Source: Cristatella mucedo
Taxonomy: Eukaryota; Bryozoa; Phylactolaemata; Cristatellidae
DNA: 64,000 nt
Direction of reading: 5' to 3'
NCBI GenBank assembly: GCA_009760855.2
Contig: WPIO01000253.1
Span: 1-64,000 of the forward strand
In this document: piece after piece, positions 23,771 to 35,949 of the stretch
Layout: the number at the start of each line of letters is the position of its first letter
How positions within the stretch are numbered: position 1 is the stretch's first letter
The notes under the pieces: model-generated
What the model was told of the DNA's origin: nothing
The model's database searches: none
Seen by the model: the letters and a program-made list of their open reading frames with translations, nothing else
Translations under genes and position numbers: made by a program

Positions 23771-24075
23771 TGGTTTGTCGTAGGTTCATTAGCCATGGTC
23801 AGGCCAGTGTGGCCACATGATTTGATGACAGATATTTTTGTGGATGTGTGAATCGTAATTTGTGTTTGCATGCATGCTTGACACTTAACACGCTTCCTCT
23901 CCAGCATACGAATAGTTCCCAAGAAGAGATTTAATTCTCTTATGGCTTTATACAATTATCATCATTATTCTAGCTAGTATTAATATTATTCTGGGTCAAC
24001 CATTAATAGTTAGGCCGATACTGTGGTTGTCTGCTGCTTGTTCGTTATTCGGTTGCTTGAAGATAGGACGTTCAG

Positions 24076-24210
24076 CGCCAAGCAAATCGCTCGGTCTCAT
24101 GCGTGAACAAATGATATTGTTTTCGGCAAATGTTGCTGGCCTGCACACGTCGTCGTCGCTGTGTCAGCCTGAACAATCGTCGTGGTACTGCTCGACCTGT
24201 CTCCGAAGTG
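24076..24210 (+). CDS. Weak candidate exon upstream of the caspase-like gene
   Basis: Open stretch MREQMILFSANVAGLHTSSS ending WYCSTCLRSG with donor GTG|GTGAGC. A second GTGAGC lies at about 24,259. The acceptor (ACGTTCAG) is poor. It might be a 5' exon of the gene at 25.4 kb. Confidence 0.2.
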
Positions 24211-25382
24211 GTGAGCCTGTATACTGCCTCCAGCACGAGAGAGCTCAACCAATCATAGGTGAGCCTGTGTGCATTCATTTGATCGAGATGCACGTATAAT
24301 ATTCGTATGCACACATCTTCTGAGCATGTACACCTAGGTACGCAAGTCCGCATGAGGTGGATCGCACTCACCCGAGTTAACGAAAGTTAATGCTGCCCAA
24401 ATTAAAGGTTGAGGAAAAAGTGTAAGTGTCGTGTTTTTTATCAAATAATTATTAAATTCTATAATTAATATTTCATTCAATTATTATTAAAATCACGGCA
24501 CACGAAGTTTTTCATCAACCTTTATATGTAGCTGTTATTATTTGCACACATGTTTGTTTTTATACTAACTTATGCTCATGAAAAGTCACAAACAATATCT
24601 GAGTGGCATTTCAAGGCTGGCCTTAGTGTCCACTGACCTAGTGATAAACCTTGAGCTGCTTAGGTGACCAGTGAAAAGCTCCAGCGTCTCAAAAATTTGT
24701 CGTGCTTATTCTTCGTCTACCAGTCTCTCAGGCTTGTTGTTGTGGTGAGACCTGTCCTTTCTTTCAACTTGTGGAAGATGCATACTTCAGCAGCCTCTTG
24801 TCCTCGAGTCCAACGAATCCTCCTAGCTCTGTCTTGTCATGGTCGTACGCATTTTTCTCAGCTTTGCCTTAGTCGACGTAGATAGTTTAATTTCTGTGGT
24901 AAATCACGGCTGGCCTGGTAAGGACGCAAAGATAGTTGAACAGTGACCGTCCAGTGCTGCACACTGCTGCACAGGCGGTAAATGATGGTTAATGCTCAAG
25001 AAGGTAATCGTTGATATCAGCCGATTGCGAGAGCTTCAGAAATGGCAGATTCTACTTGAGCCCGAATTCCCTATAAGGCTTTTTGACACTGTGCTGTGCT
25101 TTGCAACTGTGCTGACTGTTTAGAGTGTTTAGTTGTAAGACGTGACAACAACGTACTCACTAAGTATTAGGTTTTAGTTGATGAGCTTCGCTACGTGTCA
25201 CTATTCGTGCCAAAGGTTTTGTTAGGATAAGTTATGCTGAGACTTAGTGGCTGTTGCTTACGTTCTTATTCATCGTCGACATTGTAATGATCCGCCTAGT
25301 AATGGCCCCTCTCAAGGACTCAGAAACATGACCTTAGGCTAAGGACGTACTTCATGATGGAGAGGAAGTTTATGTGCACTGA

Positions 25383-27178
25383 TTGATGATAGCAGTGTGC
25401 AGAGTTACAGCTGTAGTCGGTAAGCACGTGAAAACGTCACAATCAAACACGGGCCATAGTTTGTCTTCTGTCCTGAAAGGTGCCAACCCTGCTAAGGAGC
25501 AAGTTGACAGTGCCTCCCCCGAAACGTGCCTTGCCATAATCGGCTCCTGTGTATGCTGTGCAGTGAAGCCTACCGTCGAAATGAACGCTGCCGGCAAATA
25601 TCGGGTCACAGATGGTCGGCAAGGTCGCGCTCGCAATCCGACGAACGGTCGCCGAGACCGGCTTTGCCACTTGCTTTGCAGACACAACAATGATAGAGTC
25701 ATCATCGCTCCGTCTGGCGATGAGGTGCACCACGCCCTCTTGTCGCTGAAGCTGCAGCTCGAGGAGCGAGTCGTGCGTGCCGCCGTGTCGAGAGCCTCGC
25801 GCGACCTCTGCCTCTGTCTTAAGTATCCCAAAATGCTCAAGTATGTCCGAAAGGCAGTCTGCAAAGTCGGAGCTCTCGTGCCAAAGACGGCAGCAGTTGC
25901 GAAGGCTCGCTGCTCCAAAGGCACCGAGGTGCAAAGGAACGAGGTACAAAGGGCTACTATACTGGCTACTAACGAGGAAAAAATGAAACGACTGCTTGCC
26001 ACGTTGGTCGACATCGCCTGGAAAAGGACGGAGCACGTGAGCGCCGGCGATGAGGCCGAAGGCAAAGCCGAGCAGCTGCTGGCCATGACTGACCTCTGGT
26101 CCTCCGCAGCTACTCACGGCGAGCCGGGCTACGAGGGCAAGCTCGGCCAGAACGAGCTGCTGAGAGAGAGCGCCAGGCATGCCGAGGAGCCGAAGATGGC
26201 CAGGCTCGCCAGGCTACCCAAGGACAGGCTCGACGACCCCAAGCATGCCATCCGGCGCTTGGCCGACGAGTGCTTTGCCGCGCTCATCTCGTCCAGCTGT
26301 GTGCCCACCTCTGCCCTCGTGCTGCTTCGCGAGAACAGCAGCGACGTCCAGCAGGCCGTGGCGTGCCTAACGTCGTGTCTGGGCGAGAAGGTGCTGGCCA
26401 AAGCTGCCCAATCCGTCGCCGAATCGCTGCGTCCGCTCGCCGACGGTTTCGTGTGGTACCACTACTGTGGGCACTCGACGGCGGTGACGGGCCTGCCCGA
26501 CGCCGCTCTGTCCCACGAGCTGCTCGAGGCCGCCGGCCATTATCTGGCCAACCTCGTAGTCACGCTCGACTGCTGCCACGCTTGACCAGCGCCCGGAAGC
26601 TGAGGTTCCACGTGGACGAGCGGGCGCCCTACTCAGGCTACGTCGCCGTGTCGTCGTGCACGGCCGCCCAGAAGTCACAGTATGGTCTCTCGACGGCGTT
26701 CACCGAGTTCCTCGTCGGCAGCCTGTGCAGCGCCATTGACGACTGCCCCCAGGCTTTCGATAGGGCGTTCCGTGGTCTTCGACAAGCTGCCGGACTGTCA
26801 GGGATGCCGAACGTACAAAGCTGGACAGGCTGGGGATGCTGCGGCCGGGATCCCTTAGTAATTCTATCAGCTCGTTCAGTGCAGGCGGTTTGGTATGAAC
26901 CCGATCAAGTGACAGAGGCGCCTTGCCGATTAACACAGAGCCTTATTCCATCAGAGTTAGAATCCAGCTTGATTGTGGGGCGGAGTCTGGTGGATACTAG
27001 ACAGGAAATAATGCTGGCCGCATTAGCTAGCGTTTCTCACGAGCCGCGGGCTCTCATAGAGAGAACAGTTCTCAGAACATGGAATGAAGCACACGGGGCC
27101 AATGTCTTCACAGAGAGCGAAAATCTAGAAATCGTCTCTGAAGACGAAAATAAGCTGAGTGCTGATTTAAAAGCCTAG
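25383..27178 (+). CDS. Metacaspase/caspase-like cysteine protease (peptidase C14), one apparent frameshift
   Basis: The first frame (25,383-26,585, 400 codons) holds a long N-terminal region of unknown type, then VLLRENSSDVQQAV and FVWYHYCGHSTAVTGLPD (putative catalytic His364), then NLVVTLDCCHA (putative catalytic Cys398). A TGA follows at once. In the frame ending at 27,178 the fold continues with GYVAVSSCTAAQKSQYGLST, AFTEFLVGSL and WGCCGRDPLVI, as in bacterial-type and metacaspase C14 domains. A single missing base near 26,583 would explain the break. Such enzymes cleave after basic or acidic residues and often act in cell death. An upstream in-frame TGA supports the start, though 5' exons are possible. 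GC-rich, unlike the virus region. Confidence 0.65.
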
Positions 27179-27954
27179 GGTATGTCTTTATGTATCTCCA
27201 TCTGCAACTTCACAAATCCACAAAGACTATGTTCCTGGCTCGTCTCTCAATTGAGGCGAGCAGAAGTAGCAACGACACCCGAGCGGACTAGTTCGACCAG
27301 CACACGTCATTGAGCGGCGGCAGTGATCCAGTGCTTGTCGGTGACGCCGTGCAGTGCGAAGACATTGATGAACCTGCAGGTCTTCCGCCAGCCAATGCTG
27401 GCGCCGACGACGCGTATTCGGTGGCTCGTTCCACCGTCGCATTGACGGAGAAAAAGGTGCCGACTGGCATTCTCGCTCATCTCACACTACGCACGGCTGT
27501 CTGCGAGATAACTAACGATGCGGTCATGAATACCATGCTCCGTAAAGGTTTTGCTATTCACTGCTCAGTCAGCCTGTAGGCTGCTATTGCTGCTTGGCTT
27601 TGGGACTCAGCTTGCGTTTTCACTGAGAACATGTGTGAACGAACGAGAATCAGCCTCGGCCTCCTCGGCTGGGACTTGCTATGTAACTTACTTGGGCAAA
27701 GATGCAAGTGGTCGAAGTTGCAAGGGTAGACAACATTGTCTCGAACGAAGTTGCACGATTTTAACTCTCCTAATGACGGTAAACTATGTATGGATGTTTA
27801 GGGCTTAGGTCTTAGAAAGTTTTGGCTAAAGCAAGCTCTTTTCTTAATTTGAAAAAATATATTGAACAAACGATAGAAGTGTACATATATATATATATTT
27901 TCAGCCTGTGAACATCAAGTAATTTTGACGATTCTTTAGACGCTGCGACAAGGT

Positions 27955-28350
27955 TATAATAATAATAATAATAAAAATAACTATAATAATGTACTTGATA
28001 AAGCGCCCTCAGAGAACTTAATATCTTTCTAGGCGCTTTAAATTTGATACAAAGGGAAATGCAATTAAATGGTAAGTAAAATCAAGCTCGAAAAACAAAC
28101 AAAATGAATAACATGGTTAGAGGTGACATGCACAGTGTCAGCATGCAAATGTGGTAAGTGGCATCATGCACAGTCTCAGCACGCATAGGCACGTGAAGGA
28201 CGAATCACAGGGACCCACTAAAGGCTGTATTAAATAGGTGTGTTTTTATGTTTCTTTTTAATGTGGTCAGGTCAGGGGATGTTCTGACGCAGGTCGGGAG
28301 GGAGTTCCAGGTTTTGGGAGCATACGAACTAAATGCACGGTCTTTACGGA
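27955..28350 (-). mobile_element. LINE-A 3' fragment
   Basis: Starts with an ATA-rich tail and the hairpin (AAGCGCC with GGCGCTTT) and runs through the 3' UTR to the FGDRAF-equivalent coding end. Confidence 0.85.
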
Positions 28351-28359
28351 AACCAAGGT

Positions 28360-28740
28360 TTGTTTCTCCTTTGCTGAAGTACATGTGATGGCTCCTCGTT
28401 GACCAACAGATTCAGTGTAAAGTTCTTACGCATGCCACTATTGTCAGCTATCGCTTGGCACCTTCGTACCTAGCTGAACTATGCTCCCGTCTTGTCCTCG
28501 TCGTGCCCTCAGGTACTCTATCGTCAAGGCGTTAGCTCTTCCATGTCTAAGCTTAAAGACCATCAGTGTCAGAAGCTTTTGATCTCAAGGTCCTAGACTG
28601 TGTAACTCACTCCCACAATTCCAATGCAATGACATCCAGACTTTTGGCGTTTTTAAGTTACGGACGAAGGTATGCTGCATTACATTCGTACTCTTTTTAA
28701 GGCTGTGCTGTAGCTACGGAAGAGATAACTCGTTTCAGAA
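28360..28740 (+). mobile_element. LINE C-terminal ORF2 fragment, third family or LINE-B relative
   Basis: Decayed plus-strand reading contains WLLVDQQIQCKVL, RLAPSYLAEL and DLKVLDCVTHSHN, the order seen at the end of ORF2 in LINE-B. DNA similarity to LINE-B is weak. Confidence 0.5.
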
Positions 28741-29478
28741 AATTCTTGTGATCCAAGCCTAAATATTTAACAGAAAGAAAGAGATTTTCAGCTGATTGTT
28801 TAGCCTTAATGGCTTCTACCCCTCCCCCTGCTTATTGTGGGCAACATGGAACCGCCCACTTCAAGGCTCGAAACCACATCCTGGCTCGTGAAGGGCAGCG
28901 ATCTTATCCCTGATCTAACACTCAAGGAAGCGCTTCCAACAAGAAAGCGATTGTATTGAATGCTAAAGTCCACAGAATTTAGTAGAGGATTTTTGTTGCT
29001 CGGATCAACTCTCCAAACGCCATCGAAGAAAATCAGCTGCGATGGCGATTCCCATTTTGAGCTGTTTGCAGGCACAATTTTGGCTTCAGGCTAATTAGAA
29101 ATTATCCATTCAAAACGCTTAGGATGTTCGTTTACTAAATTAGCATACCTATACTAAGTACAGCTGACGTCCTCGGACGGCGTGAATTTGGTTATTTTGA
29201 AAAGCATATTTTCTTTTAACTCCGATTGTCATGCTCACACGGGCAGCCCTACCTTGTTAGTGCATTAAAAGTAAAGGCAGTTGCGTTTACCTCAGTTCTC
29301 AGTTCAGTTCAGCAGTTGAAAAATCGTTTAGCCGACTTCTAGGCTGCACCTGATATTGCTAAAGACTGGCATGGTTGGCTTAGCAAGTATCCGTGAGATT
29401 TGTCTGCACAGCTGTGTTATCGACACTTTAACTGCATCTTTTTTATTTACTTTTGCATGTACACCGATATATAAAGAC

Positions 29479-29560
29479 ACTGGGACTAGTCGTGACAGAC
29501 CAGCTGAACTCATGCTTGGAAATTTCAAACTTGCTAGTAAGTTCCAGACTAATTTTAATA
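29479..29560 (+). mobile_element. Short internal LINE-A fragment
   Basis: GACAGACCAGCTGAACTC and CTTGCTAGTAAGTTCCAGAC match 405-470 of the first LINE-A copy. Confidence 0.65.
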
Positions 29561-29569
29561 ATGCCATTC

Positions 29570-29712
29570 GATTGATTTCACGACCTCGGCCCGAGGTCGT
29601 GGGTTCGAATCCTGCAGTGGGCGATCCTTTATCGCTACTGCAGCGGTAGTAAAAGCAGTGAAGGCTCTTCTGTAGCTATACAAAAAGAGGCTGCTAAATC
29701 AGCCAGTATTCG
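29570..29712 (+). mobile_element. tRNA-derived SINE-2
   Basis: Contains an exact pol III B box GGTTCGAATCC (29,600-29,612 region) after a GGTCGTG anticodon-arm-like stretch, and ends AAAAAGAGGCTG...AATCAGCCAG. Related copies lie at 5.8, 33.8 and 35.6 kb. Confidence 0.7.
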
Positions 29713-29773
29713 ACACTCGGGGTATTGACATTTACACTCACCTGAGTGGTAGGCAACATTGTAGTTGGAGCAC

Positions 29774-30234
29774 GTCTGTATTCGTCCGCTGCTGTTAAAT
29801 AGACTAGCCTGCATTGTGGATATGGAGCTGATATGCTAAGATAGAAGTGCGGGTCGCAGCAGCCACGTTATAGATACTTTCGGCATACCTGCCTGCATTG
29901 GTGTTGCACATACAAGTAACTAGCCGAGCTACCGGGTTCAGGTGTTGCTGGAATTTGCAGCTCGTCGGCTTAGACTAAGACCGTTACGTGTGCTGTATTT
30001 GGGGCCTAGTTGTGACCGGACGTAGAGGCCGCACAACGTAGGGGCTCGTGGATGTAGCGATGGCTGCGCTTTGAAGAACGAACCCCCACAAGCCAGTAGT
30101 AGTGCTAGTGACAACAGCTGTATTGTTTCTTATATACGCATAGACGAGAGAGCGAGCGTCCGTACGGATATAGTAGCGGTCGTGGAATTGGCTCCGGAGC
30201 ACAAGTAGAGAAGATAGTACGAGAAAATGTAGAC

Positions 30235-30270
<36 letters not shown>

Positions 30271-30842
30271 TAGATAGCGTGCGTACAGGCTAACGCACCG
30301 GCAGAAAGTCAGTCGCCGCAGGACTGGCGGAACACGCGACCAGAGCTGACCCGTTGCCATGAAATCCAGCTAAGTCAGTCGACACTGTCCAACTGCTGCG
30401 CCTAAAGAGGCTATAGTTTGACATCGTCTAAGCGGCAGGTACGCGATACCACGCAGAACTCAGGGTCGGGCTCAAAGACGTTTAGTCACACGGACACAGC
30501 TGCAGGCAAATATGCAACTGCCCGCCATATGTCCTCAACCTGACTCTCGGGCCTTTGGTGCCCATTACTTATATACCATTGACATAAAAGGCAAGAGCCT
30601 AAACCAACGACAGGTTCGGAATTTCAAAATAGCCACATTCCCCTTTGATTTAATGATCAAATTGGGCAACGACAAGACAAAGCATCACAACAGCACAACA
30701 GAAATTCATTCCGTCTACAACGGCCTTCTCAACTAGCACGGAGCAAGGGAACGGCCACTCGGAGGAGGCAAGTGAAAGCACGGCCATTGATAACTTAACG
30801 GCTATTTGTGGCAGAGTATTTGTCGCATCGCCGAGCCATATA
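29774..30842. repeat. Dispersed repeat LTR-B, copy 2
   Basis: Full-length partner of 9,949-10,985. It contains a GA microsatellite at 30,236-30,270. Its right part is repeated in direct orientation at 31,890-32,250, so the two may be the terminal repeats of one element with internal sequence 30.85-31.89 kb. Confidence 0.6.
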
Positions 30843-31047
30843 GCATTCTGCTGCACAAGCAGTCCCCAATGCGATACCAGTCTCTGCCATCGTACGAGGC
30901 TTCCCTTCATTCACTCTAACGCCGGCTGCTGCCATGGGGAACTGCAACCAGTGTCGCCTCTCGCGTCGCCCGTGAGACAGATGTCTCGAGCCTCGGCTCA
31001 TGTGCGACTGCCTATATCAGCTCCGCTGGCCAATGGCACCAATGGCT

Positions 31048-31600
31048 TCAGTCTCTCTTCGTACACCTGATGCGCCTCCTTGGGGGTCGTCTCGCTACCA
31101 TCTTCTGCTGGCCCCTCCCGCGTCTCCGCCACCGGTTGTTCAGAACTGAGGTTAAATCACTATGCGCCAACACCTGCTTCTTCCAGTCCACGGTCTTCGC
31201 CTCCGACAGCTCGGCAAGCGTGTCGTGTACCTTCTCGGCGAGCGTCTCGTTCGCCTCCTTAGCGGGCGCTTCACGCACTTCCGCCGATGCCAACTCGCTG
31301 GTAACCGGTGCTTTCTATTCATCTACGAGGGCCTTCCCAGCCGTGTCCGCTTCTATGGCACAGCTTCCTGTCTGGGAGACAGAGCCTTCTCTTCGGCAGA
31401 CAGCCGTCTCTCTCATTGACGCTGCTTTCGCTCTGTCGGACGCAGCCGTCTCGCTGCCGGATATCTCCGATTCACTCGTGGACGCCGCCTCTGTGGGTTT
31501 CAGAGCAGTCTTTGCTGGCTCAGCCTACGTCGCCCAGCACACAATCGGTGATTGCTGCTGCCACATCCAGTCGCTTTTGTCGGCCTCCTCAGTCCGATGA
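31048..31600 (-). pseudogene. Ala/Glu/Lys-rich coding remnant between LTR-B repeats
   Basis: The minus strand is largely open with EVREAPAKEANETLAEKVHD and a basic end RNRWRRRGRG-like, interrupted by a TAG near 31,310. Composition suggests a charged, helical, possibly Gag-like protein. The plus-strand Ser/Ala-rich frame over the same bases is its shadow. No family was recognised. Confidence 0.3.
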
Positions 31601-31889
31601 GTGTTTACCAAATCCGAGCGCAACAGTCGCGATTTACTGACCAATACCTCTTGCCGCTGCTGCTTTATCGCCTCCTAATTATATCCTCGTTAGATCCGAA
31701 ATCTGTTCTTACCTTTAGGGCCTGCAAAAATATTACAAGTGCTTCATGCAGCTGAGCCTCTATTAATCTTACACTGAGCCAGGAAGGTAGGCAGCAAACT
31801 TTACTGCACCGCCTGCCATTAACACACATACGTACATGCGCCAAAAAGCAGGATCAGCACAACTTTCCTTAAGCATCCACTTCCAGTCG

Positions 31890-32250
31890 AGCAGCCAGCT
31901 TGACTAAGTCACCCCGAAGTAATAGTATTCCAACGCTATCTACTGGCGTGGTCTAATCTGCCGCTTCCGACGAAATAGCTTGTAGTTTGAAATTCTCTAT
32001 GCGGCAGGTACGCGATACCACGCAGAACACTAAATTGGGCTCAAATACGTATATCCTCACGGACGCCACACGTTGGGCCACTAGGCGACTTCCCATTCGG
32101 CGTACTCTACCTAACTCTTAGGTATTGGCGCTTGTTCTTTCTATGCCACTGTCACATACCTCAACGCACAATTAGCCAAGACAGTGTCATGTCCAAATAG
32201 CCACAAGGCCGTAATCAGTGCTCACCTTGTCCGGGCGGAGTGGTGTGAGT
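31890..32250. repeat. Dispersed repeat LTR-B, partial copy 3
   Basis: GCGGCAGGTACGCGATACCA and following sequence match 30,361-30,600 in the same orientation. Confidence 0.55.
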
Positions 32251-32654
32251 CCGGCTAAGGCGAAACGCCATTGTGAGCATGGTCGCGCCCGATATGTAAC
32301 ATTCGTTCCTGTTGTTATTCGGCGGCTGTTCTAGTGGGAGTCTCACAAAGAAACAGCGGCGCACGTAAGCGATAAAATAGTCTCTGATTTATTATACTTA
32401 ACGAGCACATATACCGGAGCGCTTTCAAACCCAGCAGACGACACGAAGTACAGCGTGCATTAGTACAATGACGTTTCGCAGCGTCGATGGATTAGCTATT
32501 GGCCACAGGCGAGACATGTACATTAGTATAAATGTGTTTCGCTAGTTACAAAAGCATAAGCCGCAGGCGCTAACTACATCTGGCGATAGTGGCTCGTCGT
32601 ATTGGTGTTTCTATGTACGCTACAACGGTATCCAACTTATGAAATTTATTTCAA

Positions 32655-33700
32655 CGACAATGTACGACGCGGGTATTTGCATTTGTTGTTAGGCTGCCGG
32701 TGGTTCCCATGTTCAAAGTTACGGCAAAAACCTTACGGATTTGTGCATGCTGTAAGGAACAACTTTCAATACACTCTAGAATCAGTGAAATTCACTGCCC
32801 ACACGAAAGCTGGTCAGAACCGGATATTTACTCACTTCTATGCTTGGGTTGCATCAACCTTCCGTTGGAGGCAACCATTCGTTTCCCTTTAACGAGTCGT
32901 ACAGCTTCTGTGTAACGCTTCATTGCGGGTTACTCCACAGTCGGTTTCTAGTCGGTATAATTCAGGAACAGCAAATAATACATATATCGGCAATTCGAAT
33001 CCTGTGGATCTAGCGCATCGCCGTCGTGATAACCCATGAATAACTATGAAAAGCATGGTCACGAAGAGAGCACTGAGCTGTAGAGCTTTGTTTGTGCATT
33101 GCGGGCTCAGGAGAAGGAGTTGTGGTACGTGGCTGTCAGGGAGTGGGGGCGGTTGACTTGCACGTTGGCAGCCCAGGGTGTAGTCGCTCGGAAAAGCCTT
33201 CAATCTATAACCTCTGTTCCTCTTTGGCGGAAAAAATGTGGGGATGCGGGAGCCTGTTTCTACGAACCATGATTCACTGCCGCCCGTCGCCTTCCGAAAA
33301 CTCTTAGTCCGAGAAGTAGCAGCACCACCAGAAGCAGCAGCAGCTGTCGAAGAGCTATGGACGCTGAAGATTCACAATGTTTCTGACCTGTTAAGCAGGT
33401 CCGCGCCGTCTGTGACGTCAATAAGATCCGAAGCATTCGGTGGCCAGCTAAACGTCCCGGGTATTCAGGAGACAGTTCCAGGCGACCACACTGGCTCCAA
33501 AGATAAACATGTGAGTTTTGAAGGCACTCGCTGCTGAATGCCGGCGCCAGCCGTGACCTTGTGGTTGCTGCATAGCCAGGTAAACTAGCGACTTCGGGAA
33601 AGGACGCAGGAGTTGAGTGTGACTGAACGTCATCTTATCTTCAGCTTTTCTTTGGTGCAGCTATCGAGCAGTTAACCGCTGGTAGGCAGAGCAGGCATTG
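32655..33700. repeat. One-kilobase dispersed repeat, copy 1
   Basis: Blocks such as GTACGACGCGGGTATTTGCA, GTGAGTTTTGAAGGCACT and AATAAGATCCG recur in the same order at 38,225-39,290. The minus strand keeps a conserved short reading in both copies (AFKTHMFIFGASVVAWN and AFKTHLFFFGACLVAQN), so the ancestral element may have been coded on that strand. Class unknown. Confidence 0.65.
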
Positions 33701-33764
33701 TGGTCGCTGGGAGCTAGAGTATAGCAACTCCAAGCACGGAATGCGGTTGCTCTTCACGATCTCG

Positions 33765-33898
33765 TTACCGAGGTCGTGGGTTAGAATCCTGTGATGGGAT
33801 ATCCTTTATTGCAGCTGTAAGCGTTGGTGACGGCCTAGAAAGCTCTCACCACCACTGTTGTACAAAAAGAGGCTGTTCAATCAGCCAGTGTTTTTTTA
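33765..33898 (+). mobile_element. tRNA-derived SINE-2
   Basis: GAGGTCGTGGGTTAGAATCC (B box with one change) through ACAAAAAGAGGCTGTTCAAT, followed by TCAGCCAG. Matches the 29.57-kb copy. Confidence 0.65.
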
Positions 33899-34003
33899 AG
33901 CCCCCCCCCTCTCTCTCTGAGCGACCAGTTTATTGCGCCCTCGAATCTCATGATGTCTTCCTCTGTTTTGTGCTGGGCCTTTCTTGGGCTCAGTGCATCC
34001 AAC

Positions 34004-34077
34004 ATGTCGGAAGGCCGGAAGAGCCTGCCGTGCGACCCACTGCGAGGCACGCTCCAAGTCTCCCCAGCTGCTCTCTT
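34004..34077 (+). CDS. Weak candidate first exon
   Basis: ATG in a reasonable context, then SEGRKSLPCDPLRGTLQVSP and a consensus donor CTT|GTGAGT. No matching downstream exon was identified. Confidence 0.25.
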
Positions 34078-34721
34078 GTGAGTGGGGGGAGATAACTAAT
34101 GCAAATAGCTTTCATCTGCATGCGTCAGCAGCTGCCCCTGAGCATGCCAACCTTTCGAACGTACTGCAGCAGCTACTGCTCTGCGATTCTTGTTCTTCCT
34201 GGCTGACTCAAAGCGCTCATAGTGCTGTCGGAGAGTAAGGATTTTACTATGCATCCGTCGATTGATCTAGTGCCGCTCCATTACCAAAGGGTTCAGGTTA
34301 CAACTAAATGTCAGACGATTCCACAGCCTAATTTATGTTGCAGCAGCAGAAGAGCATCAGAGGTTATCGATATCACTATCGTTGCTTCACTAGTGAGCTT
34401 CTCGGATTTATAAACCAAGCCAGTGGCCACCTTGTAAAGTAATTGATCTGACCCTGGATTTTTCTGCGATCCTGCTAGTACGGAGTTACAGCATTGGCCA
34501 TTGCAGCGCTAGCCAGCAGTGGCAGAAGTGTTGCTTATTTGTTGTTTCAAGTTGCAGTCATTGCAAGCTTCTGCTGTCGCTGCTGTGCCCAGTCCCTTTT
34601 TCATCGCCAACTGACGCTGATTAAGTATCAACAGTGTGCCGATGCTTTGATGTTGCAGCTTTTGCCTGTATTTAGTTGCTTCTGAAAATGCCAATTGAGA
34701 ATTGCTGACTCACTCTACACC

Positions 34722-34785
34722 ATGACCCAGCCCACCAGAGCTTTGAGAGAACAGCAGCAGAAGCTTGAACCACGCACCCTTAAAG
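34722..34785 (+). CDS. Weak candidate first exon
   Basis: CTACACCATGA start context, TQPTRALREQQQKLEPRTLK, then donor AAAG|GTGAGC. Plausible as a short coding start. The partner exons are unknown. Confidence 0.3.
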
Positions 34786-35074
34786 GTGAGCGAGCTCCAG
34801 GGCATGTCGTCTGCAGGAGCTTTGAGCAATGTACGACGTGCGATTTTTGCCGCATAGCATGATTTAAAATCGACAGCTAGCCAGCCCAACAGGATGACAT
34901 CGAAAAAGGAACTACATCGTTCGCATAGACTTTTTTCAGTACGATGCATGCTAAACAAATGGTGGCGAATGATGAATGTCGGGAAAATAAGTGTCGAACA
35001 AACGGTTGCAGCCATTCTAGCCGGCCGAAGCTGAAGCAGGTTCACCTATCGGCTCTTTGAGGCTCTCTGTCAAA

Positions 35075-35945
35075 AAACTAAACTAGCTCCCTAGTTCTTT
35101 CTCGGCTTGGTTATTGTAATTCCCCTTTGGCTGGGTTACCAAGGAAAGCACCTAGGCCACTGCAGCTGACAATGAATATGGCTGCATCGCTAGTCCTCAA
35201 GTCTAAGAGGTTTGAGCACACGTCTCCCTAGCTAAGTAAGCTAGTACTGATGCCAGTTGAGCAACAGATACAGAGCAAAGTTCTCAGGCTGACCTACACG
35301 GCCTGCCACGGCTTGATTTCTTTGTACCTTGCTAAACTGCTGCACCAGATTCAGCTTCTTCGCGCCCTAAGGTCCTGTGTGAACAATAAACTACCGCTTT
35401 TATTCTTCCGTCTAAAGATAATTGGCAACAAAAGCTTGAGCTCAGCCGGTCGTAGACTGTGCGACTCGCTTCCTCAATTCTTAAGCAACGACAAATACTC
35501 TTCTGCTGCCGTATATGGCTCATCTGTTTAGTGATCCAGTGCTGCTACATTCAAGCTACTAACTACGTCAATTGCTCTCCTGACTGTGCCATAAAAATTA
35601 AAAATAAATCCTAGCTGATTAAACAGCCTCTTTTTGAATAGTGACAGAAGAGCCTTAACGGCAGTCACCACTGCTTGCGGTGGCGATCAAGAATCGCCCA
35701 CTGCAGGAATCGAACCCACGTTCTAGGGACCAAGGTCGTGAAAGCAGCTGCCTTACCTAGTGTGCCATCATGACTGCGCTTCCCATTTTCTCTTTTTTGC
35801 GTGCGACGAAGTCCGGTAGCTACTGAATGTGTACCGAAAGCCGCTTAGGCTGCGAGTGAGCTATAAAAAAACTCTCCAGCCTAACACCAGCATAGTCTTT
35901 CCGGCTTTGTGATGTTACAGTTTGAGATACATTACATGAAATATG
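35075..35945 (+). mobile_element. LINE-B 3' part, interrupted by a SINE
   Basis: Plus-strand LINE-B from the thumb region (MPVEQQIQSKVLRLTYTACH) to the 3' signature and GAGATACATTACATGA tail. A minus-strand SINE-2 at 35,600-35,778 splits the 3' UTR. Confidence 0.8.
35600..35778 (-). mobile_element. tRNA-derived SINE-2 inside LINE-B
   Basis: On the minus strand: A-box-like TGGCACACTAGGT, B box GGGTTCGATTCCTG, and the tail AAAAAGAGGCTGTTTAATCAG. It is one of the best-preserved copies of the group. Confidence 0.75.
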
Positions 35946-35949
35946 CTAC

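Noticed and set aside
25370-26180. Two long minus-strand frames
   Set aside because: They mirror the GC-rich caspase-like gene on the plus strand and show no domain.
27310-27579. Possible 89-codon gene (DEPAGLPPANAGADDAYSVA)
   Set aside because: It lacks an ATG at the apparent start, has no splice signals of quality and no recognisable domain.
29600-29612. Functional tRNA gene suggested by the B box
   Set aside because: No cloverleaf can be built, and the block has a SINE tail and several relatives in the window.
31070-31640. Plus-strand Ser/Ala-rich frames
   Set aside because: They look like antisense shadows of the more protein-like minus-strand Glu/Ala/Lys-rich reading.
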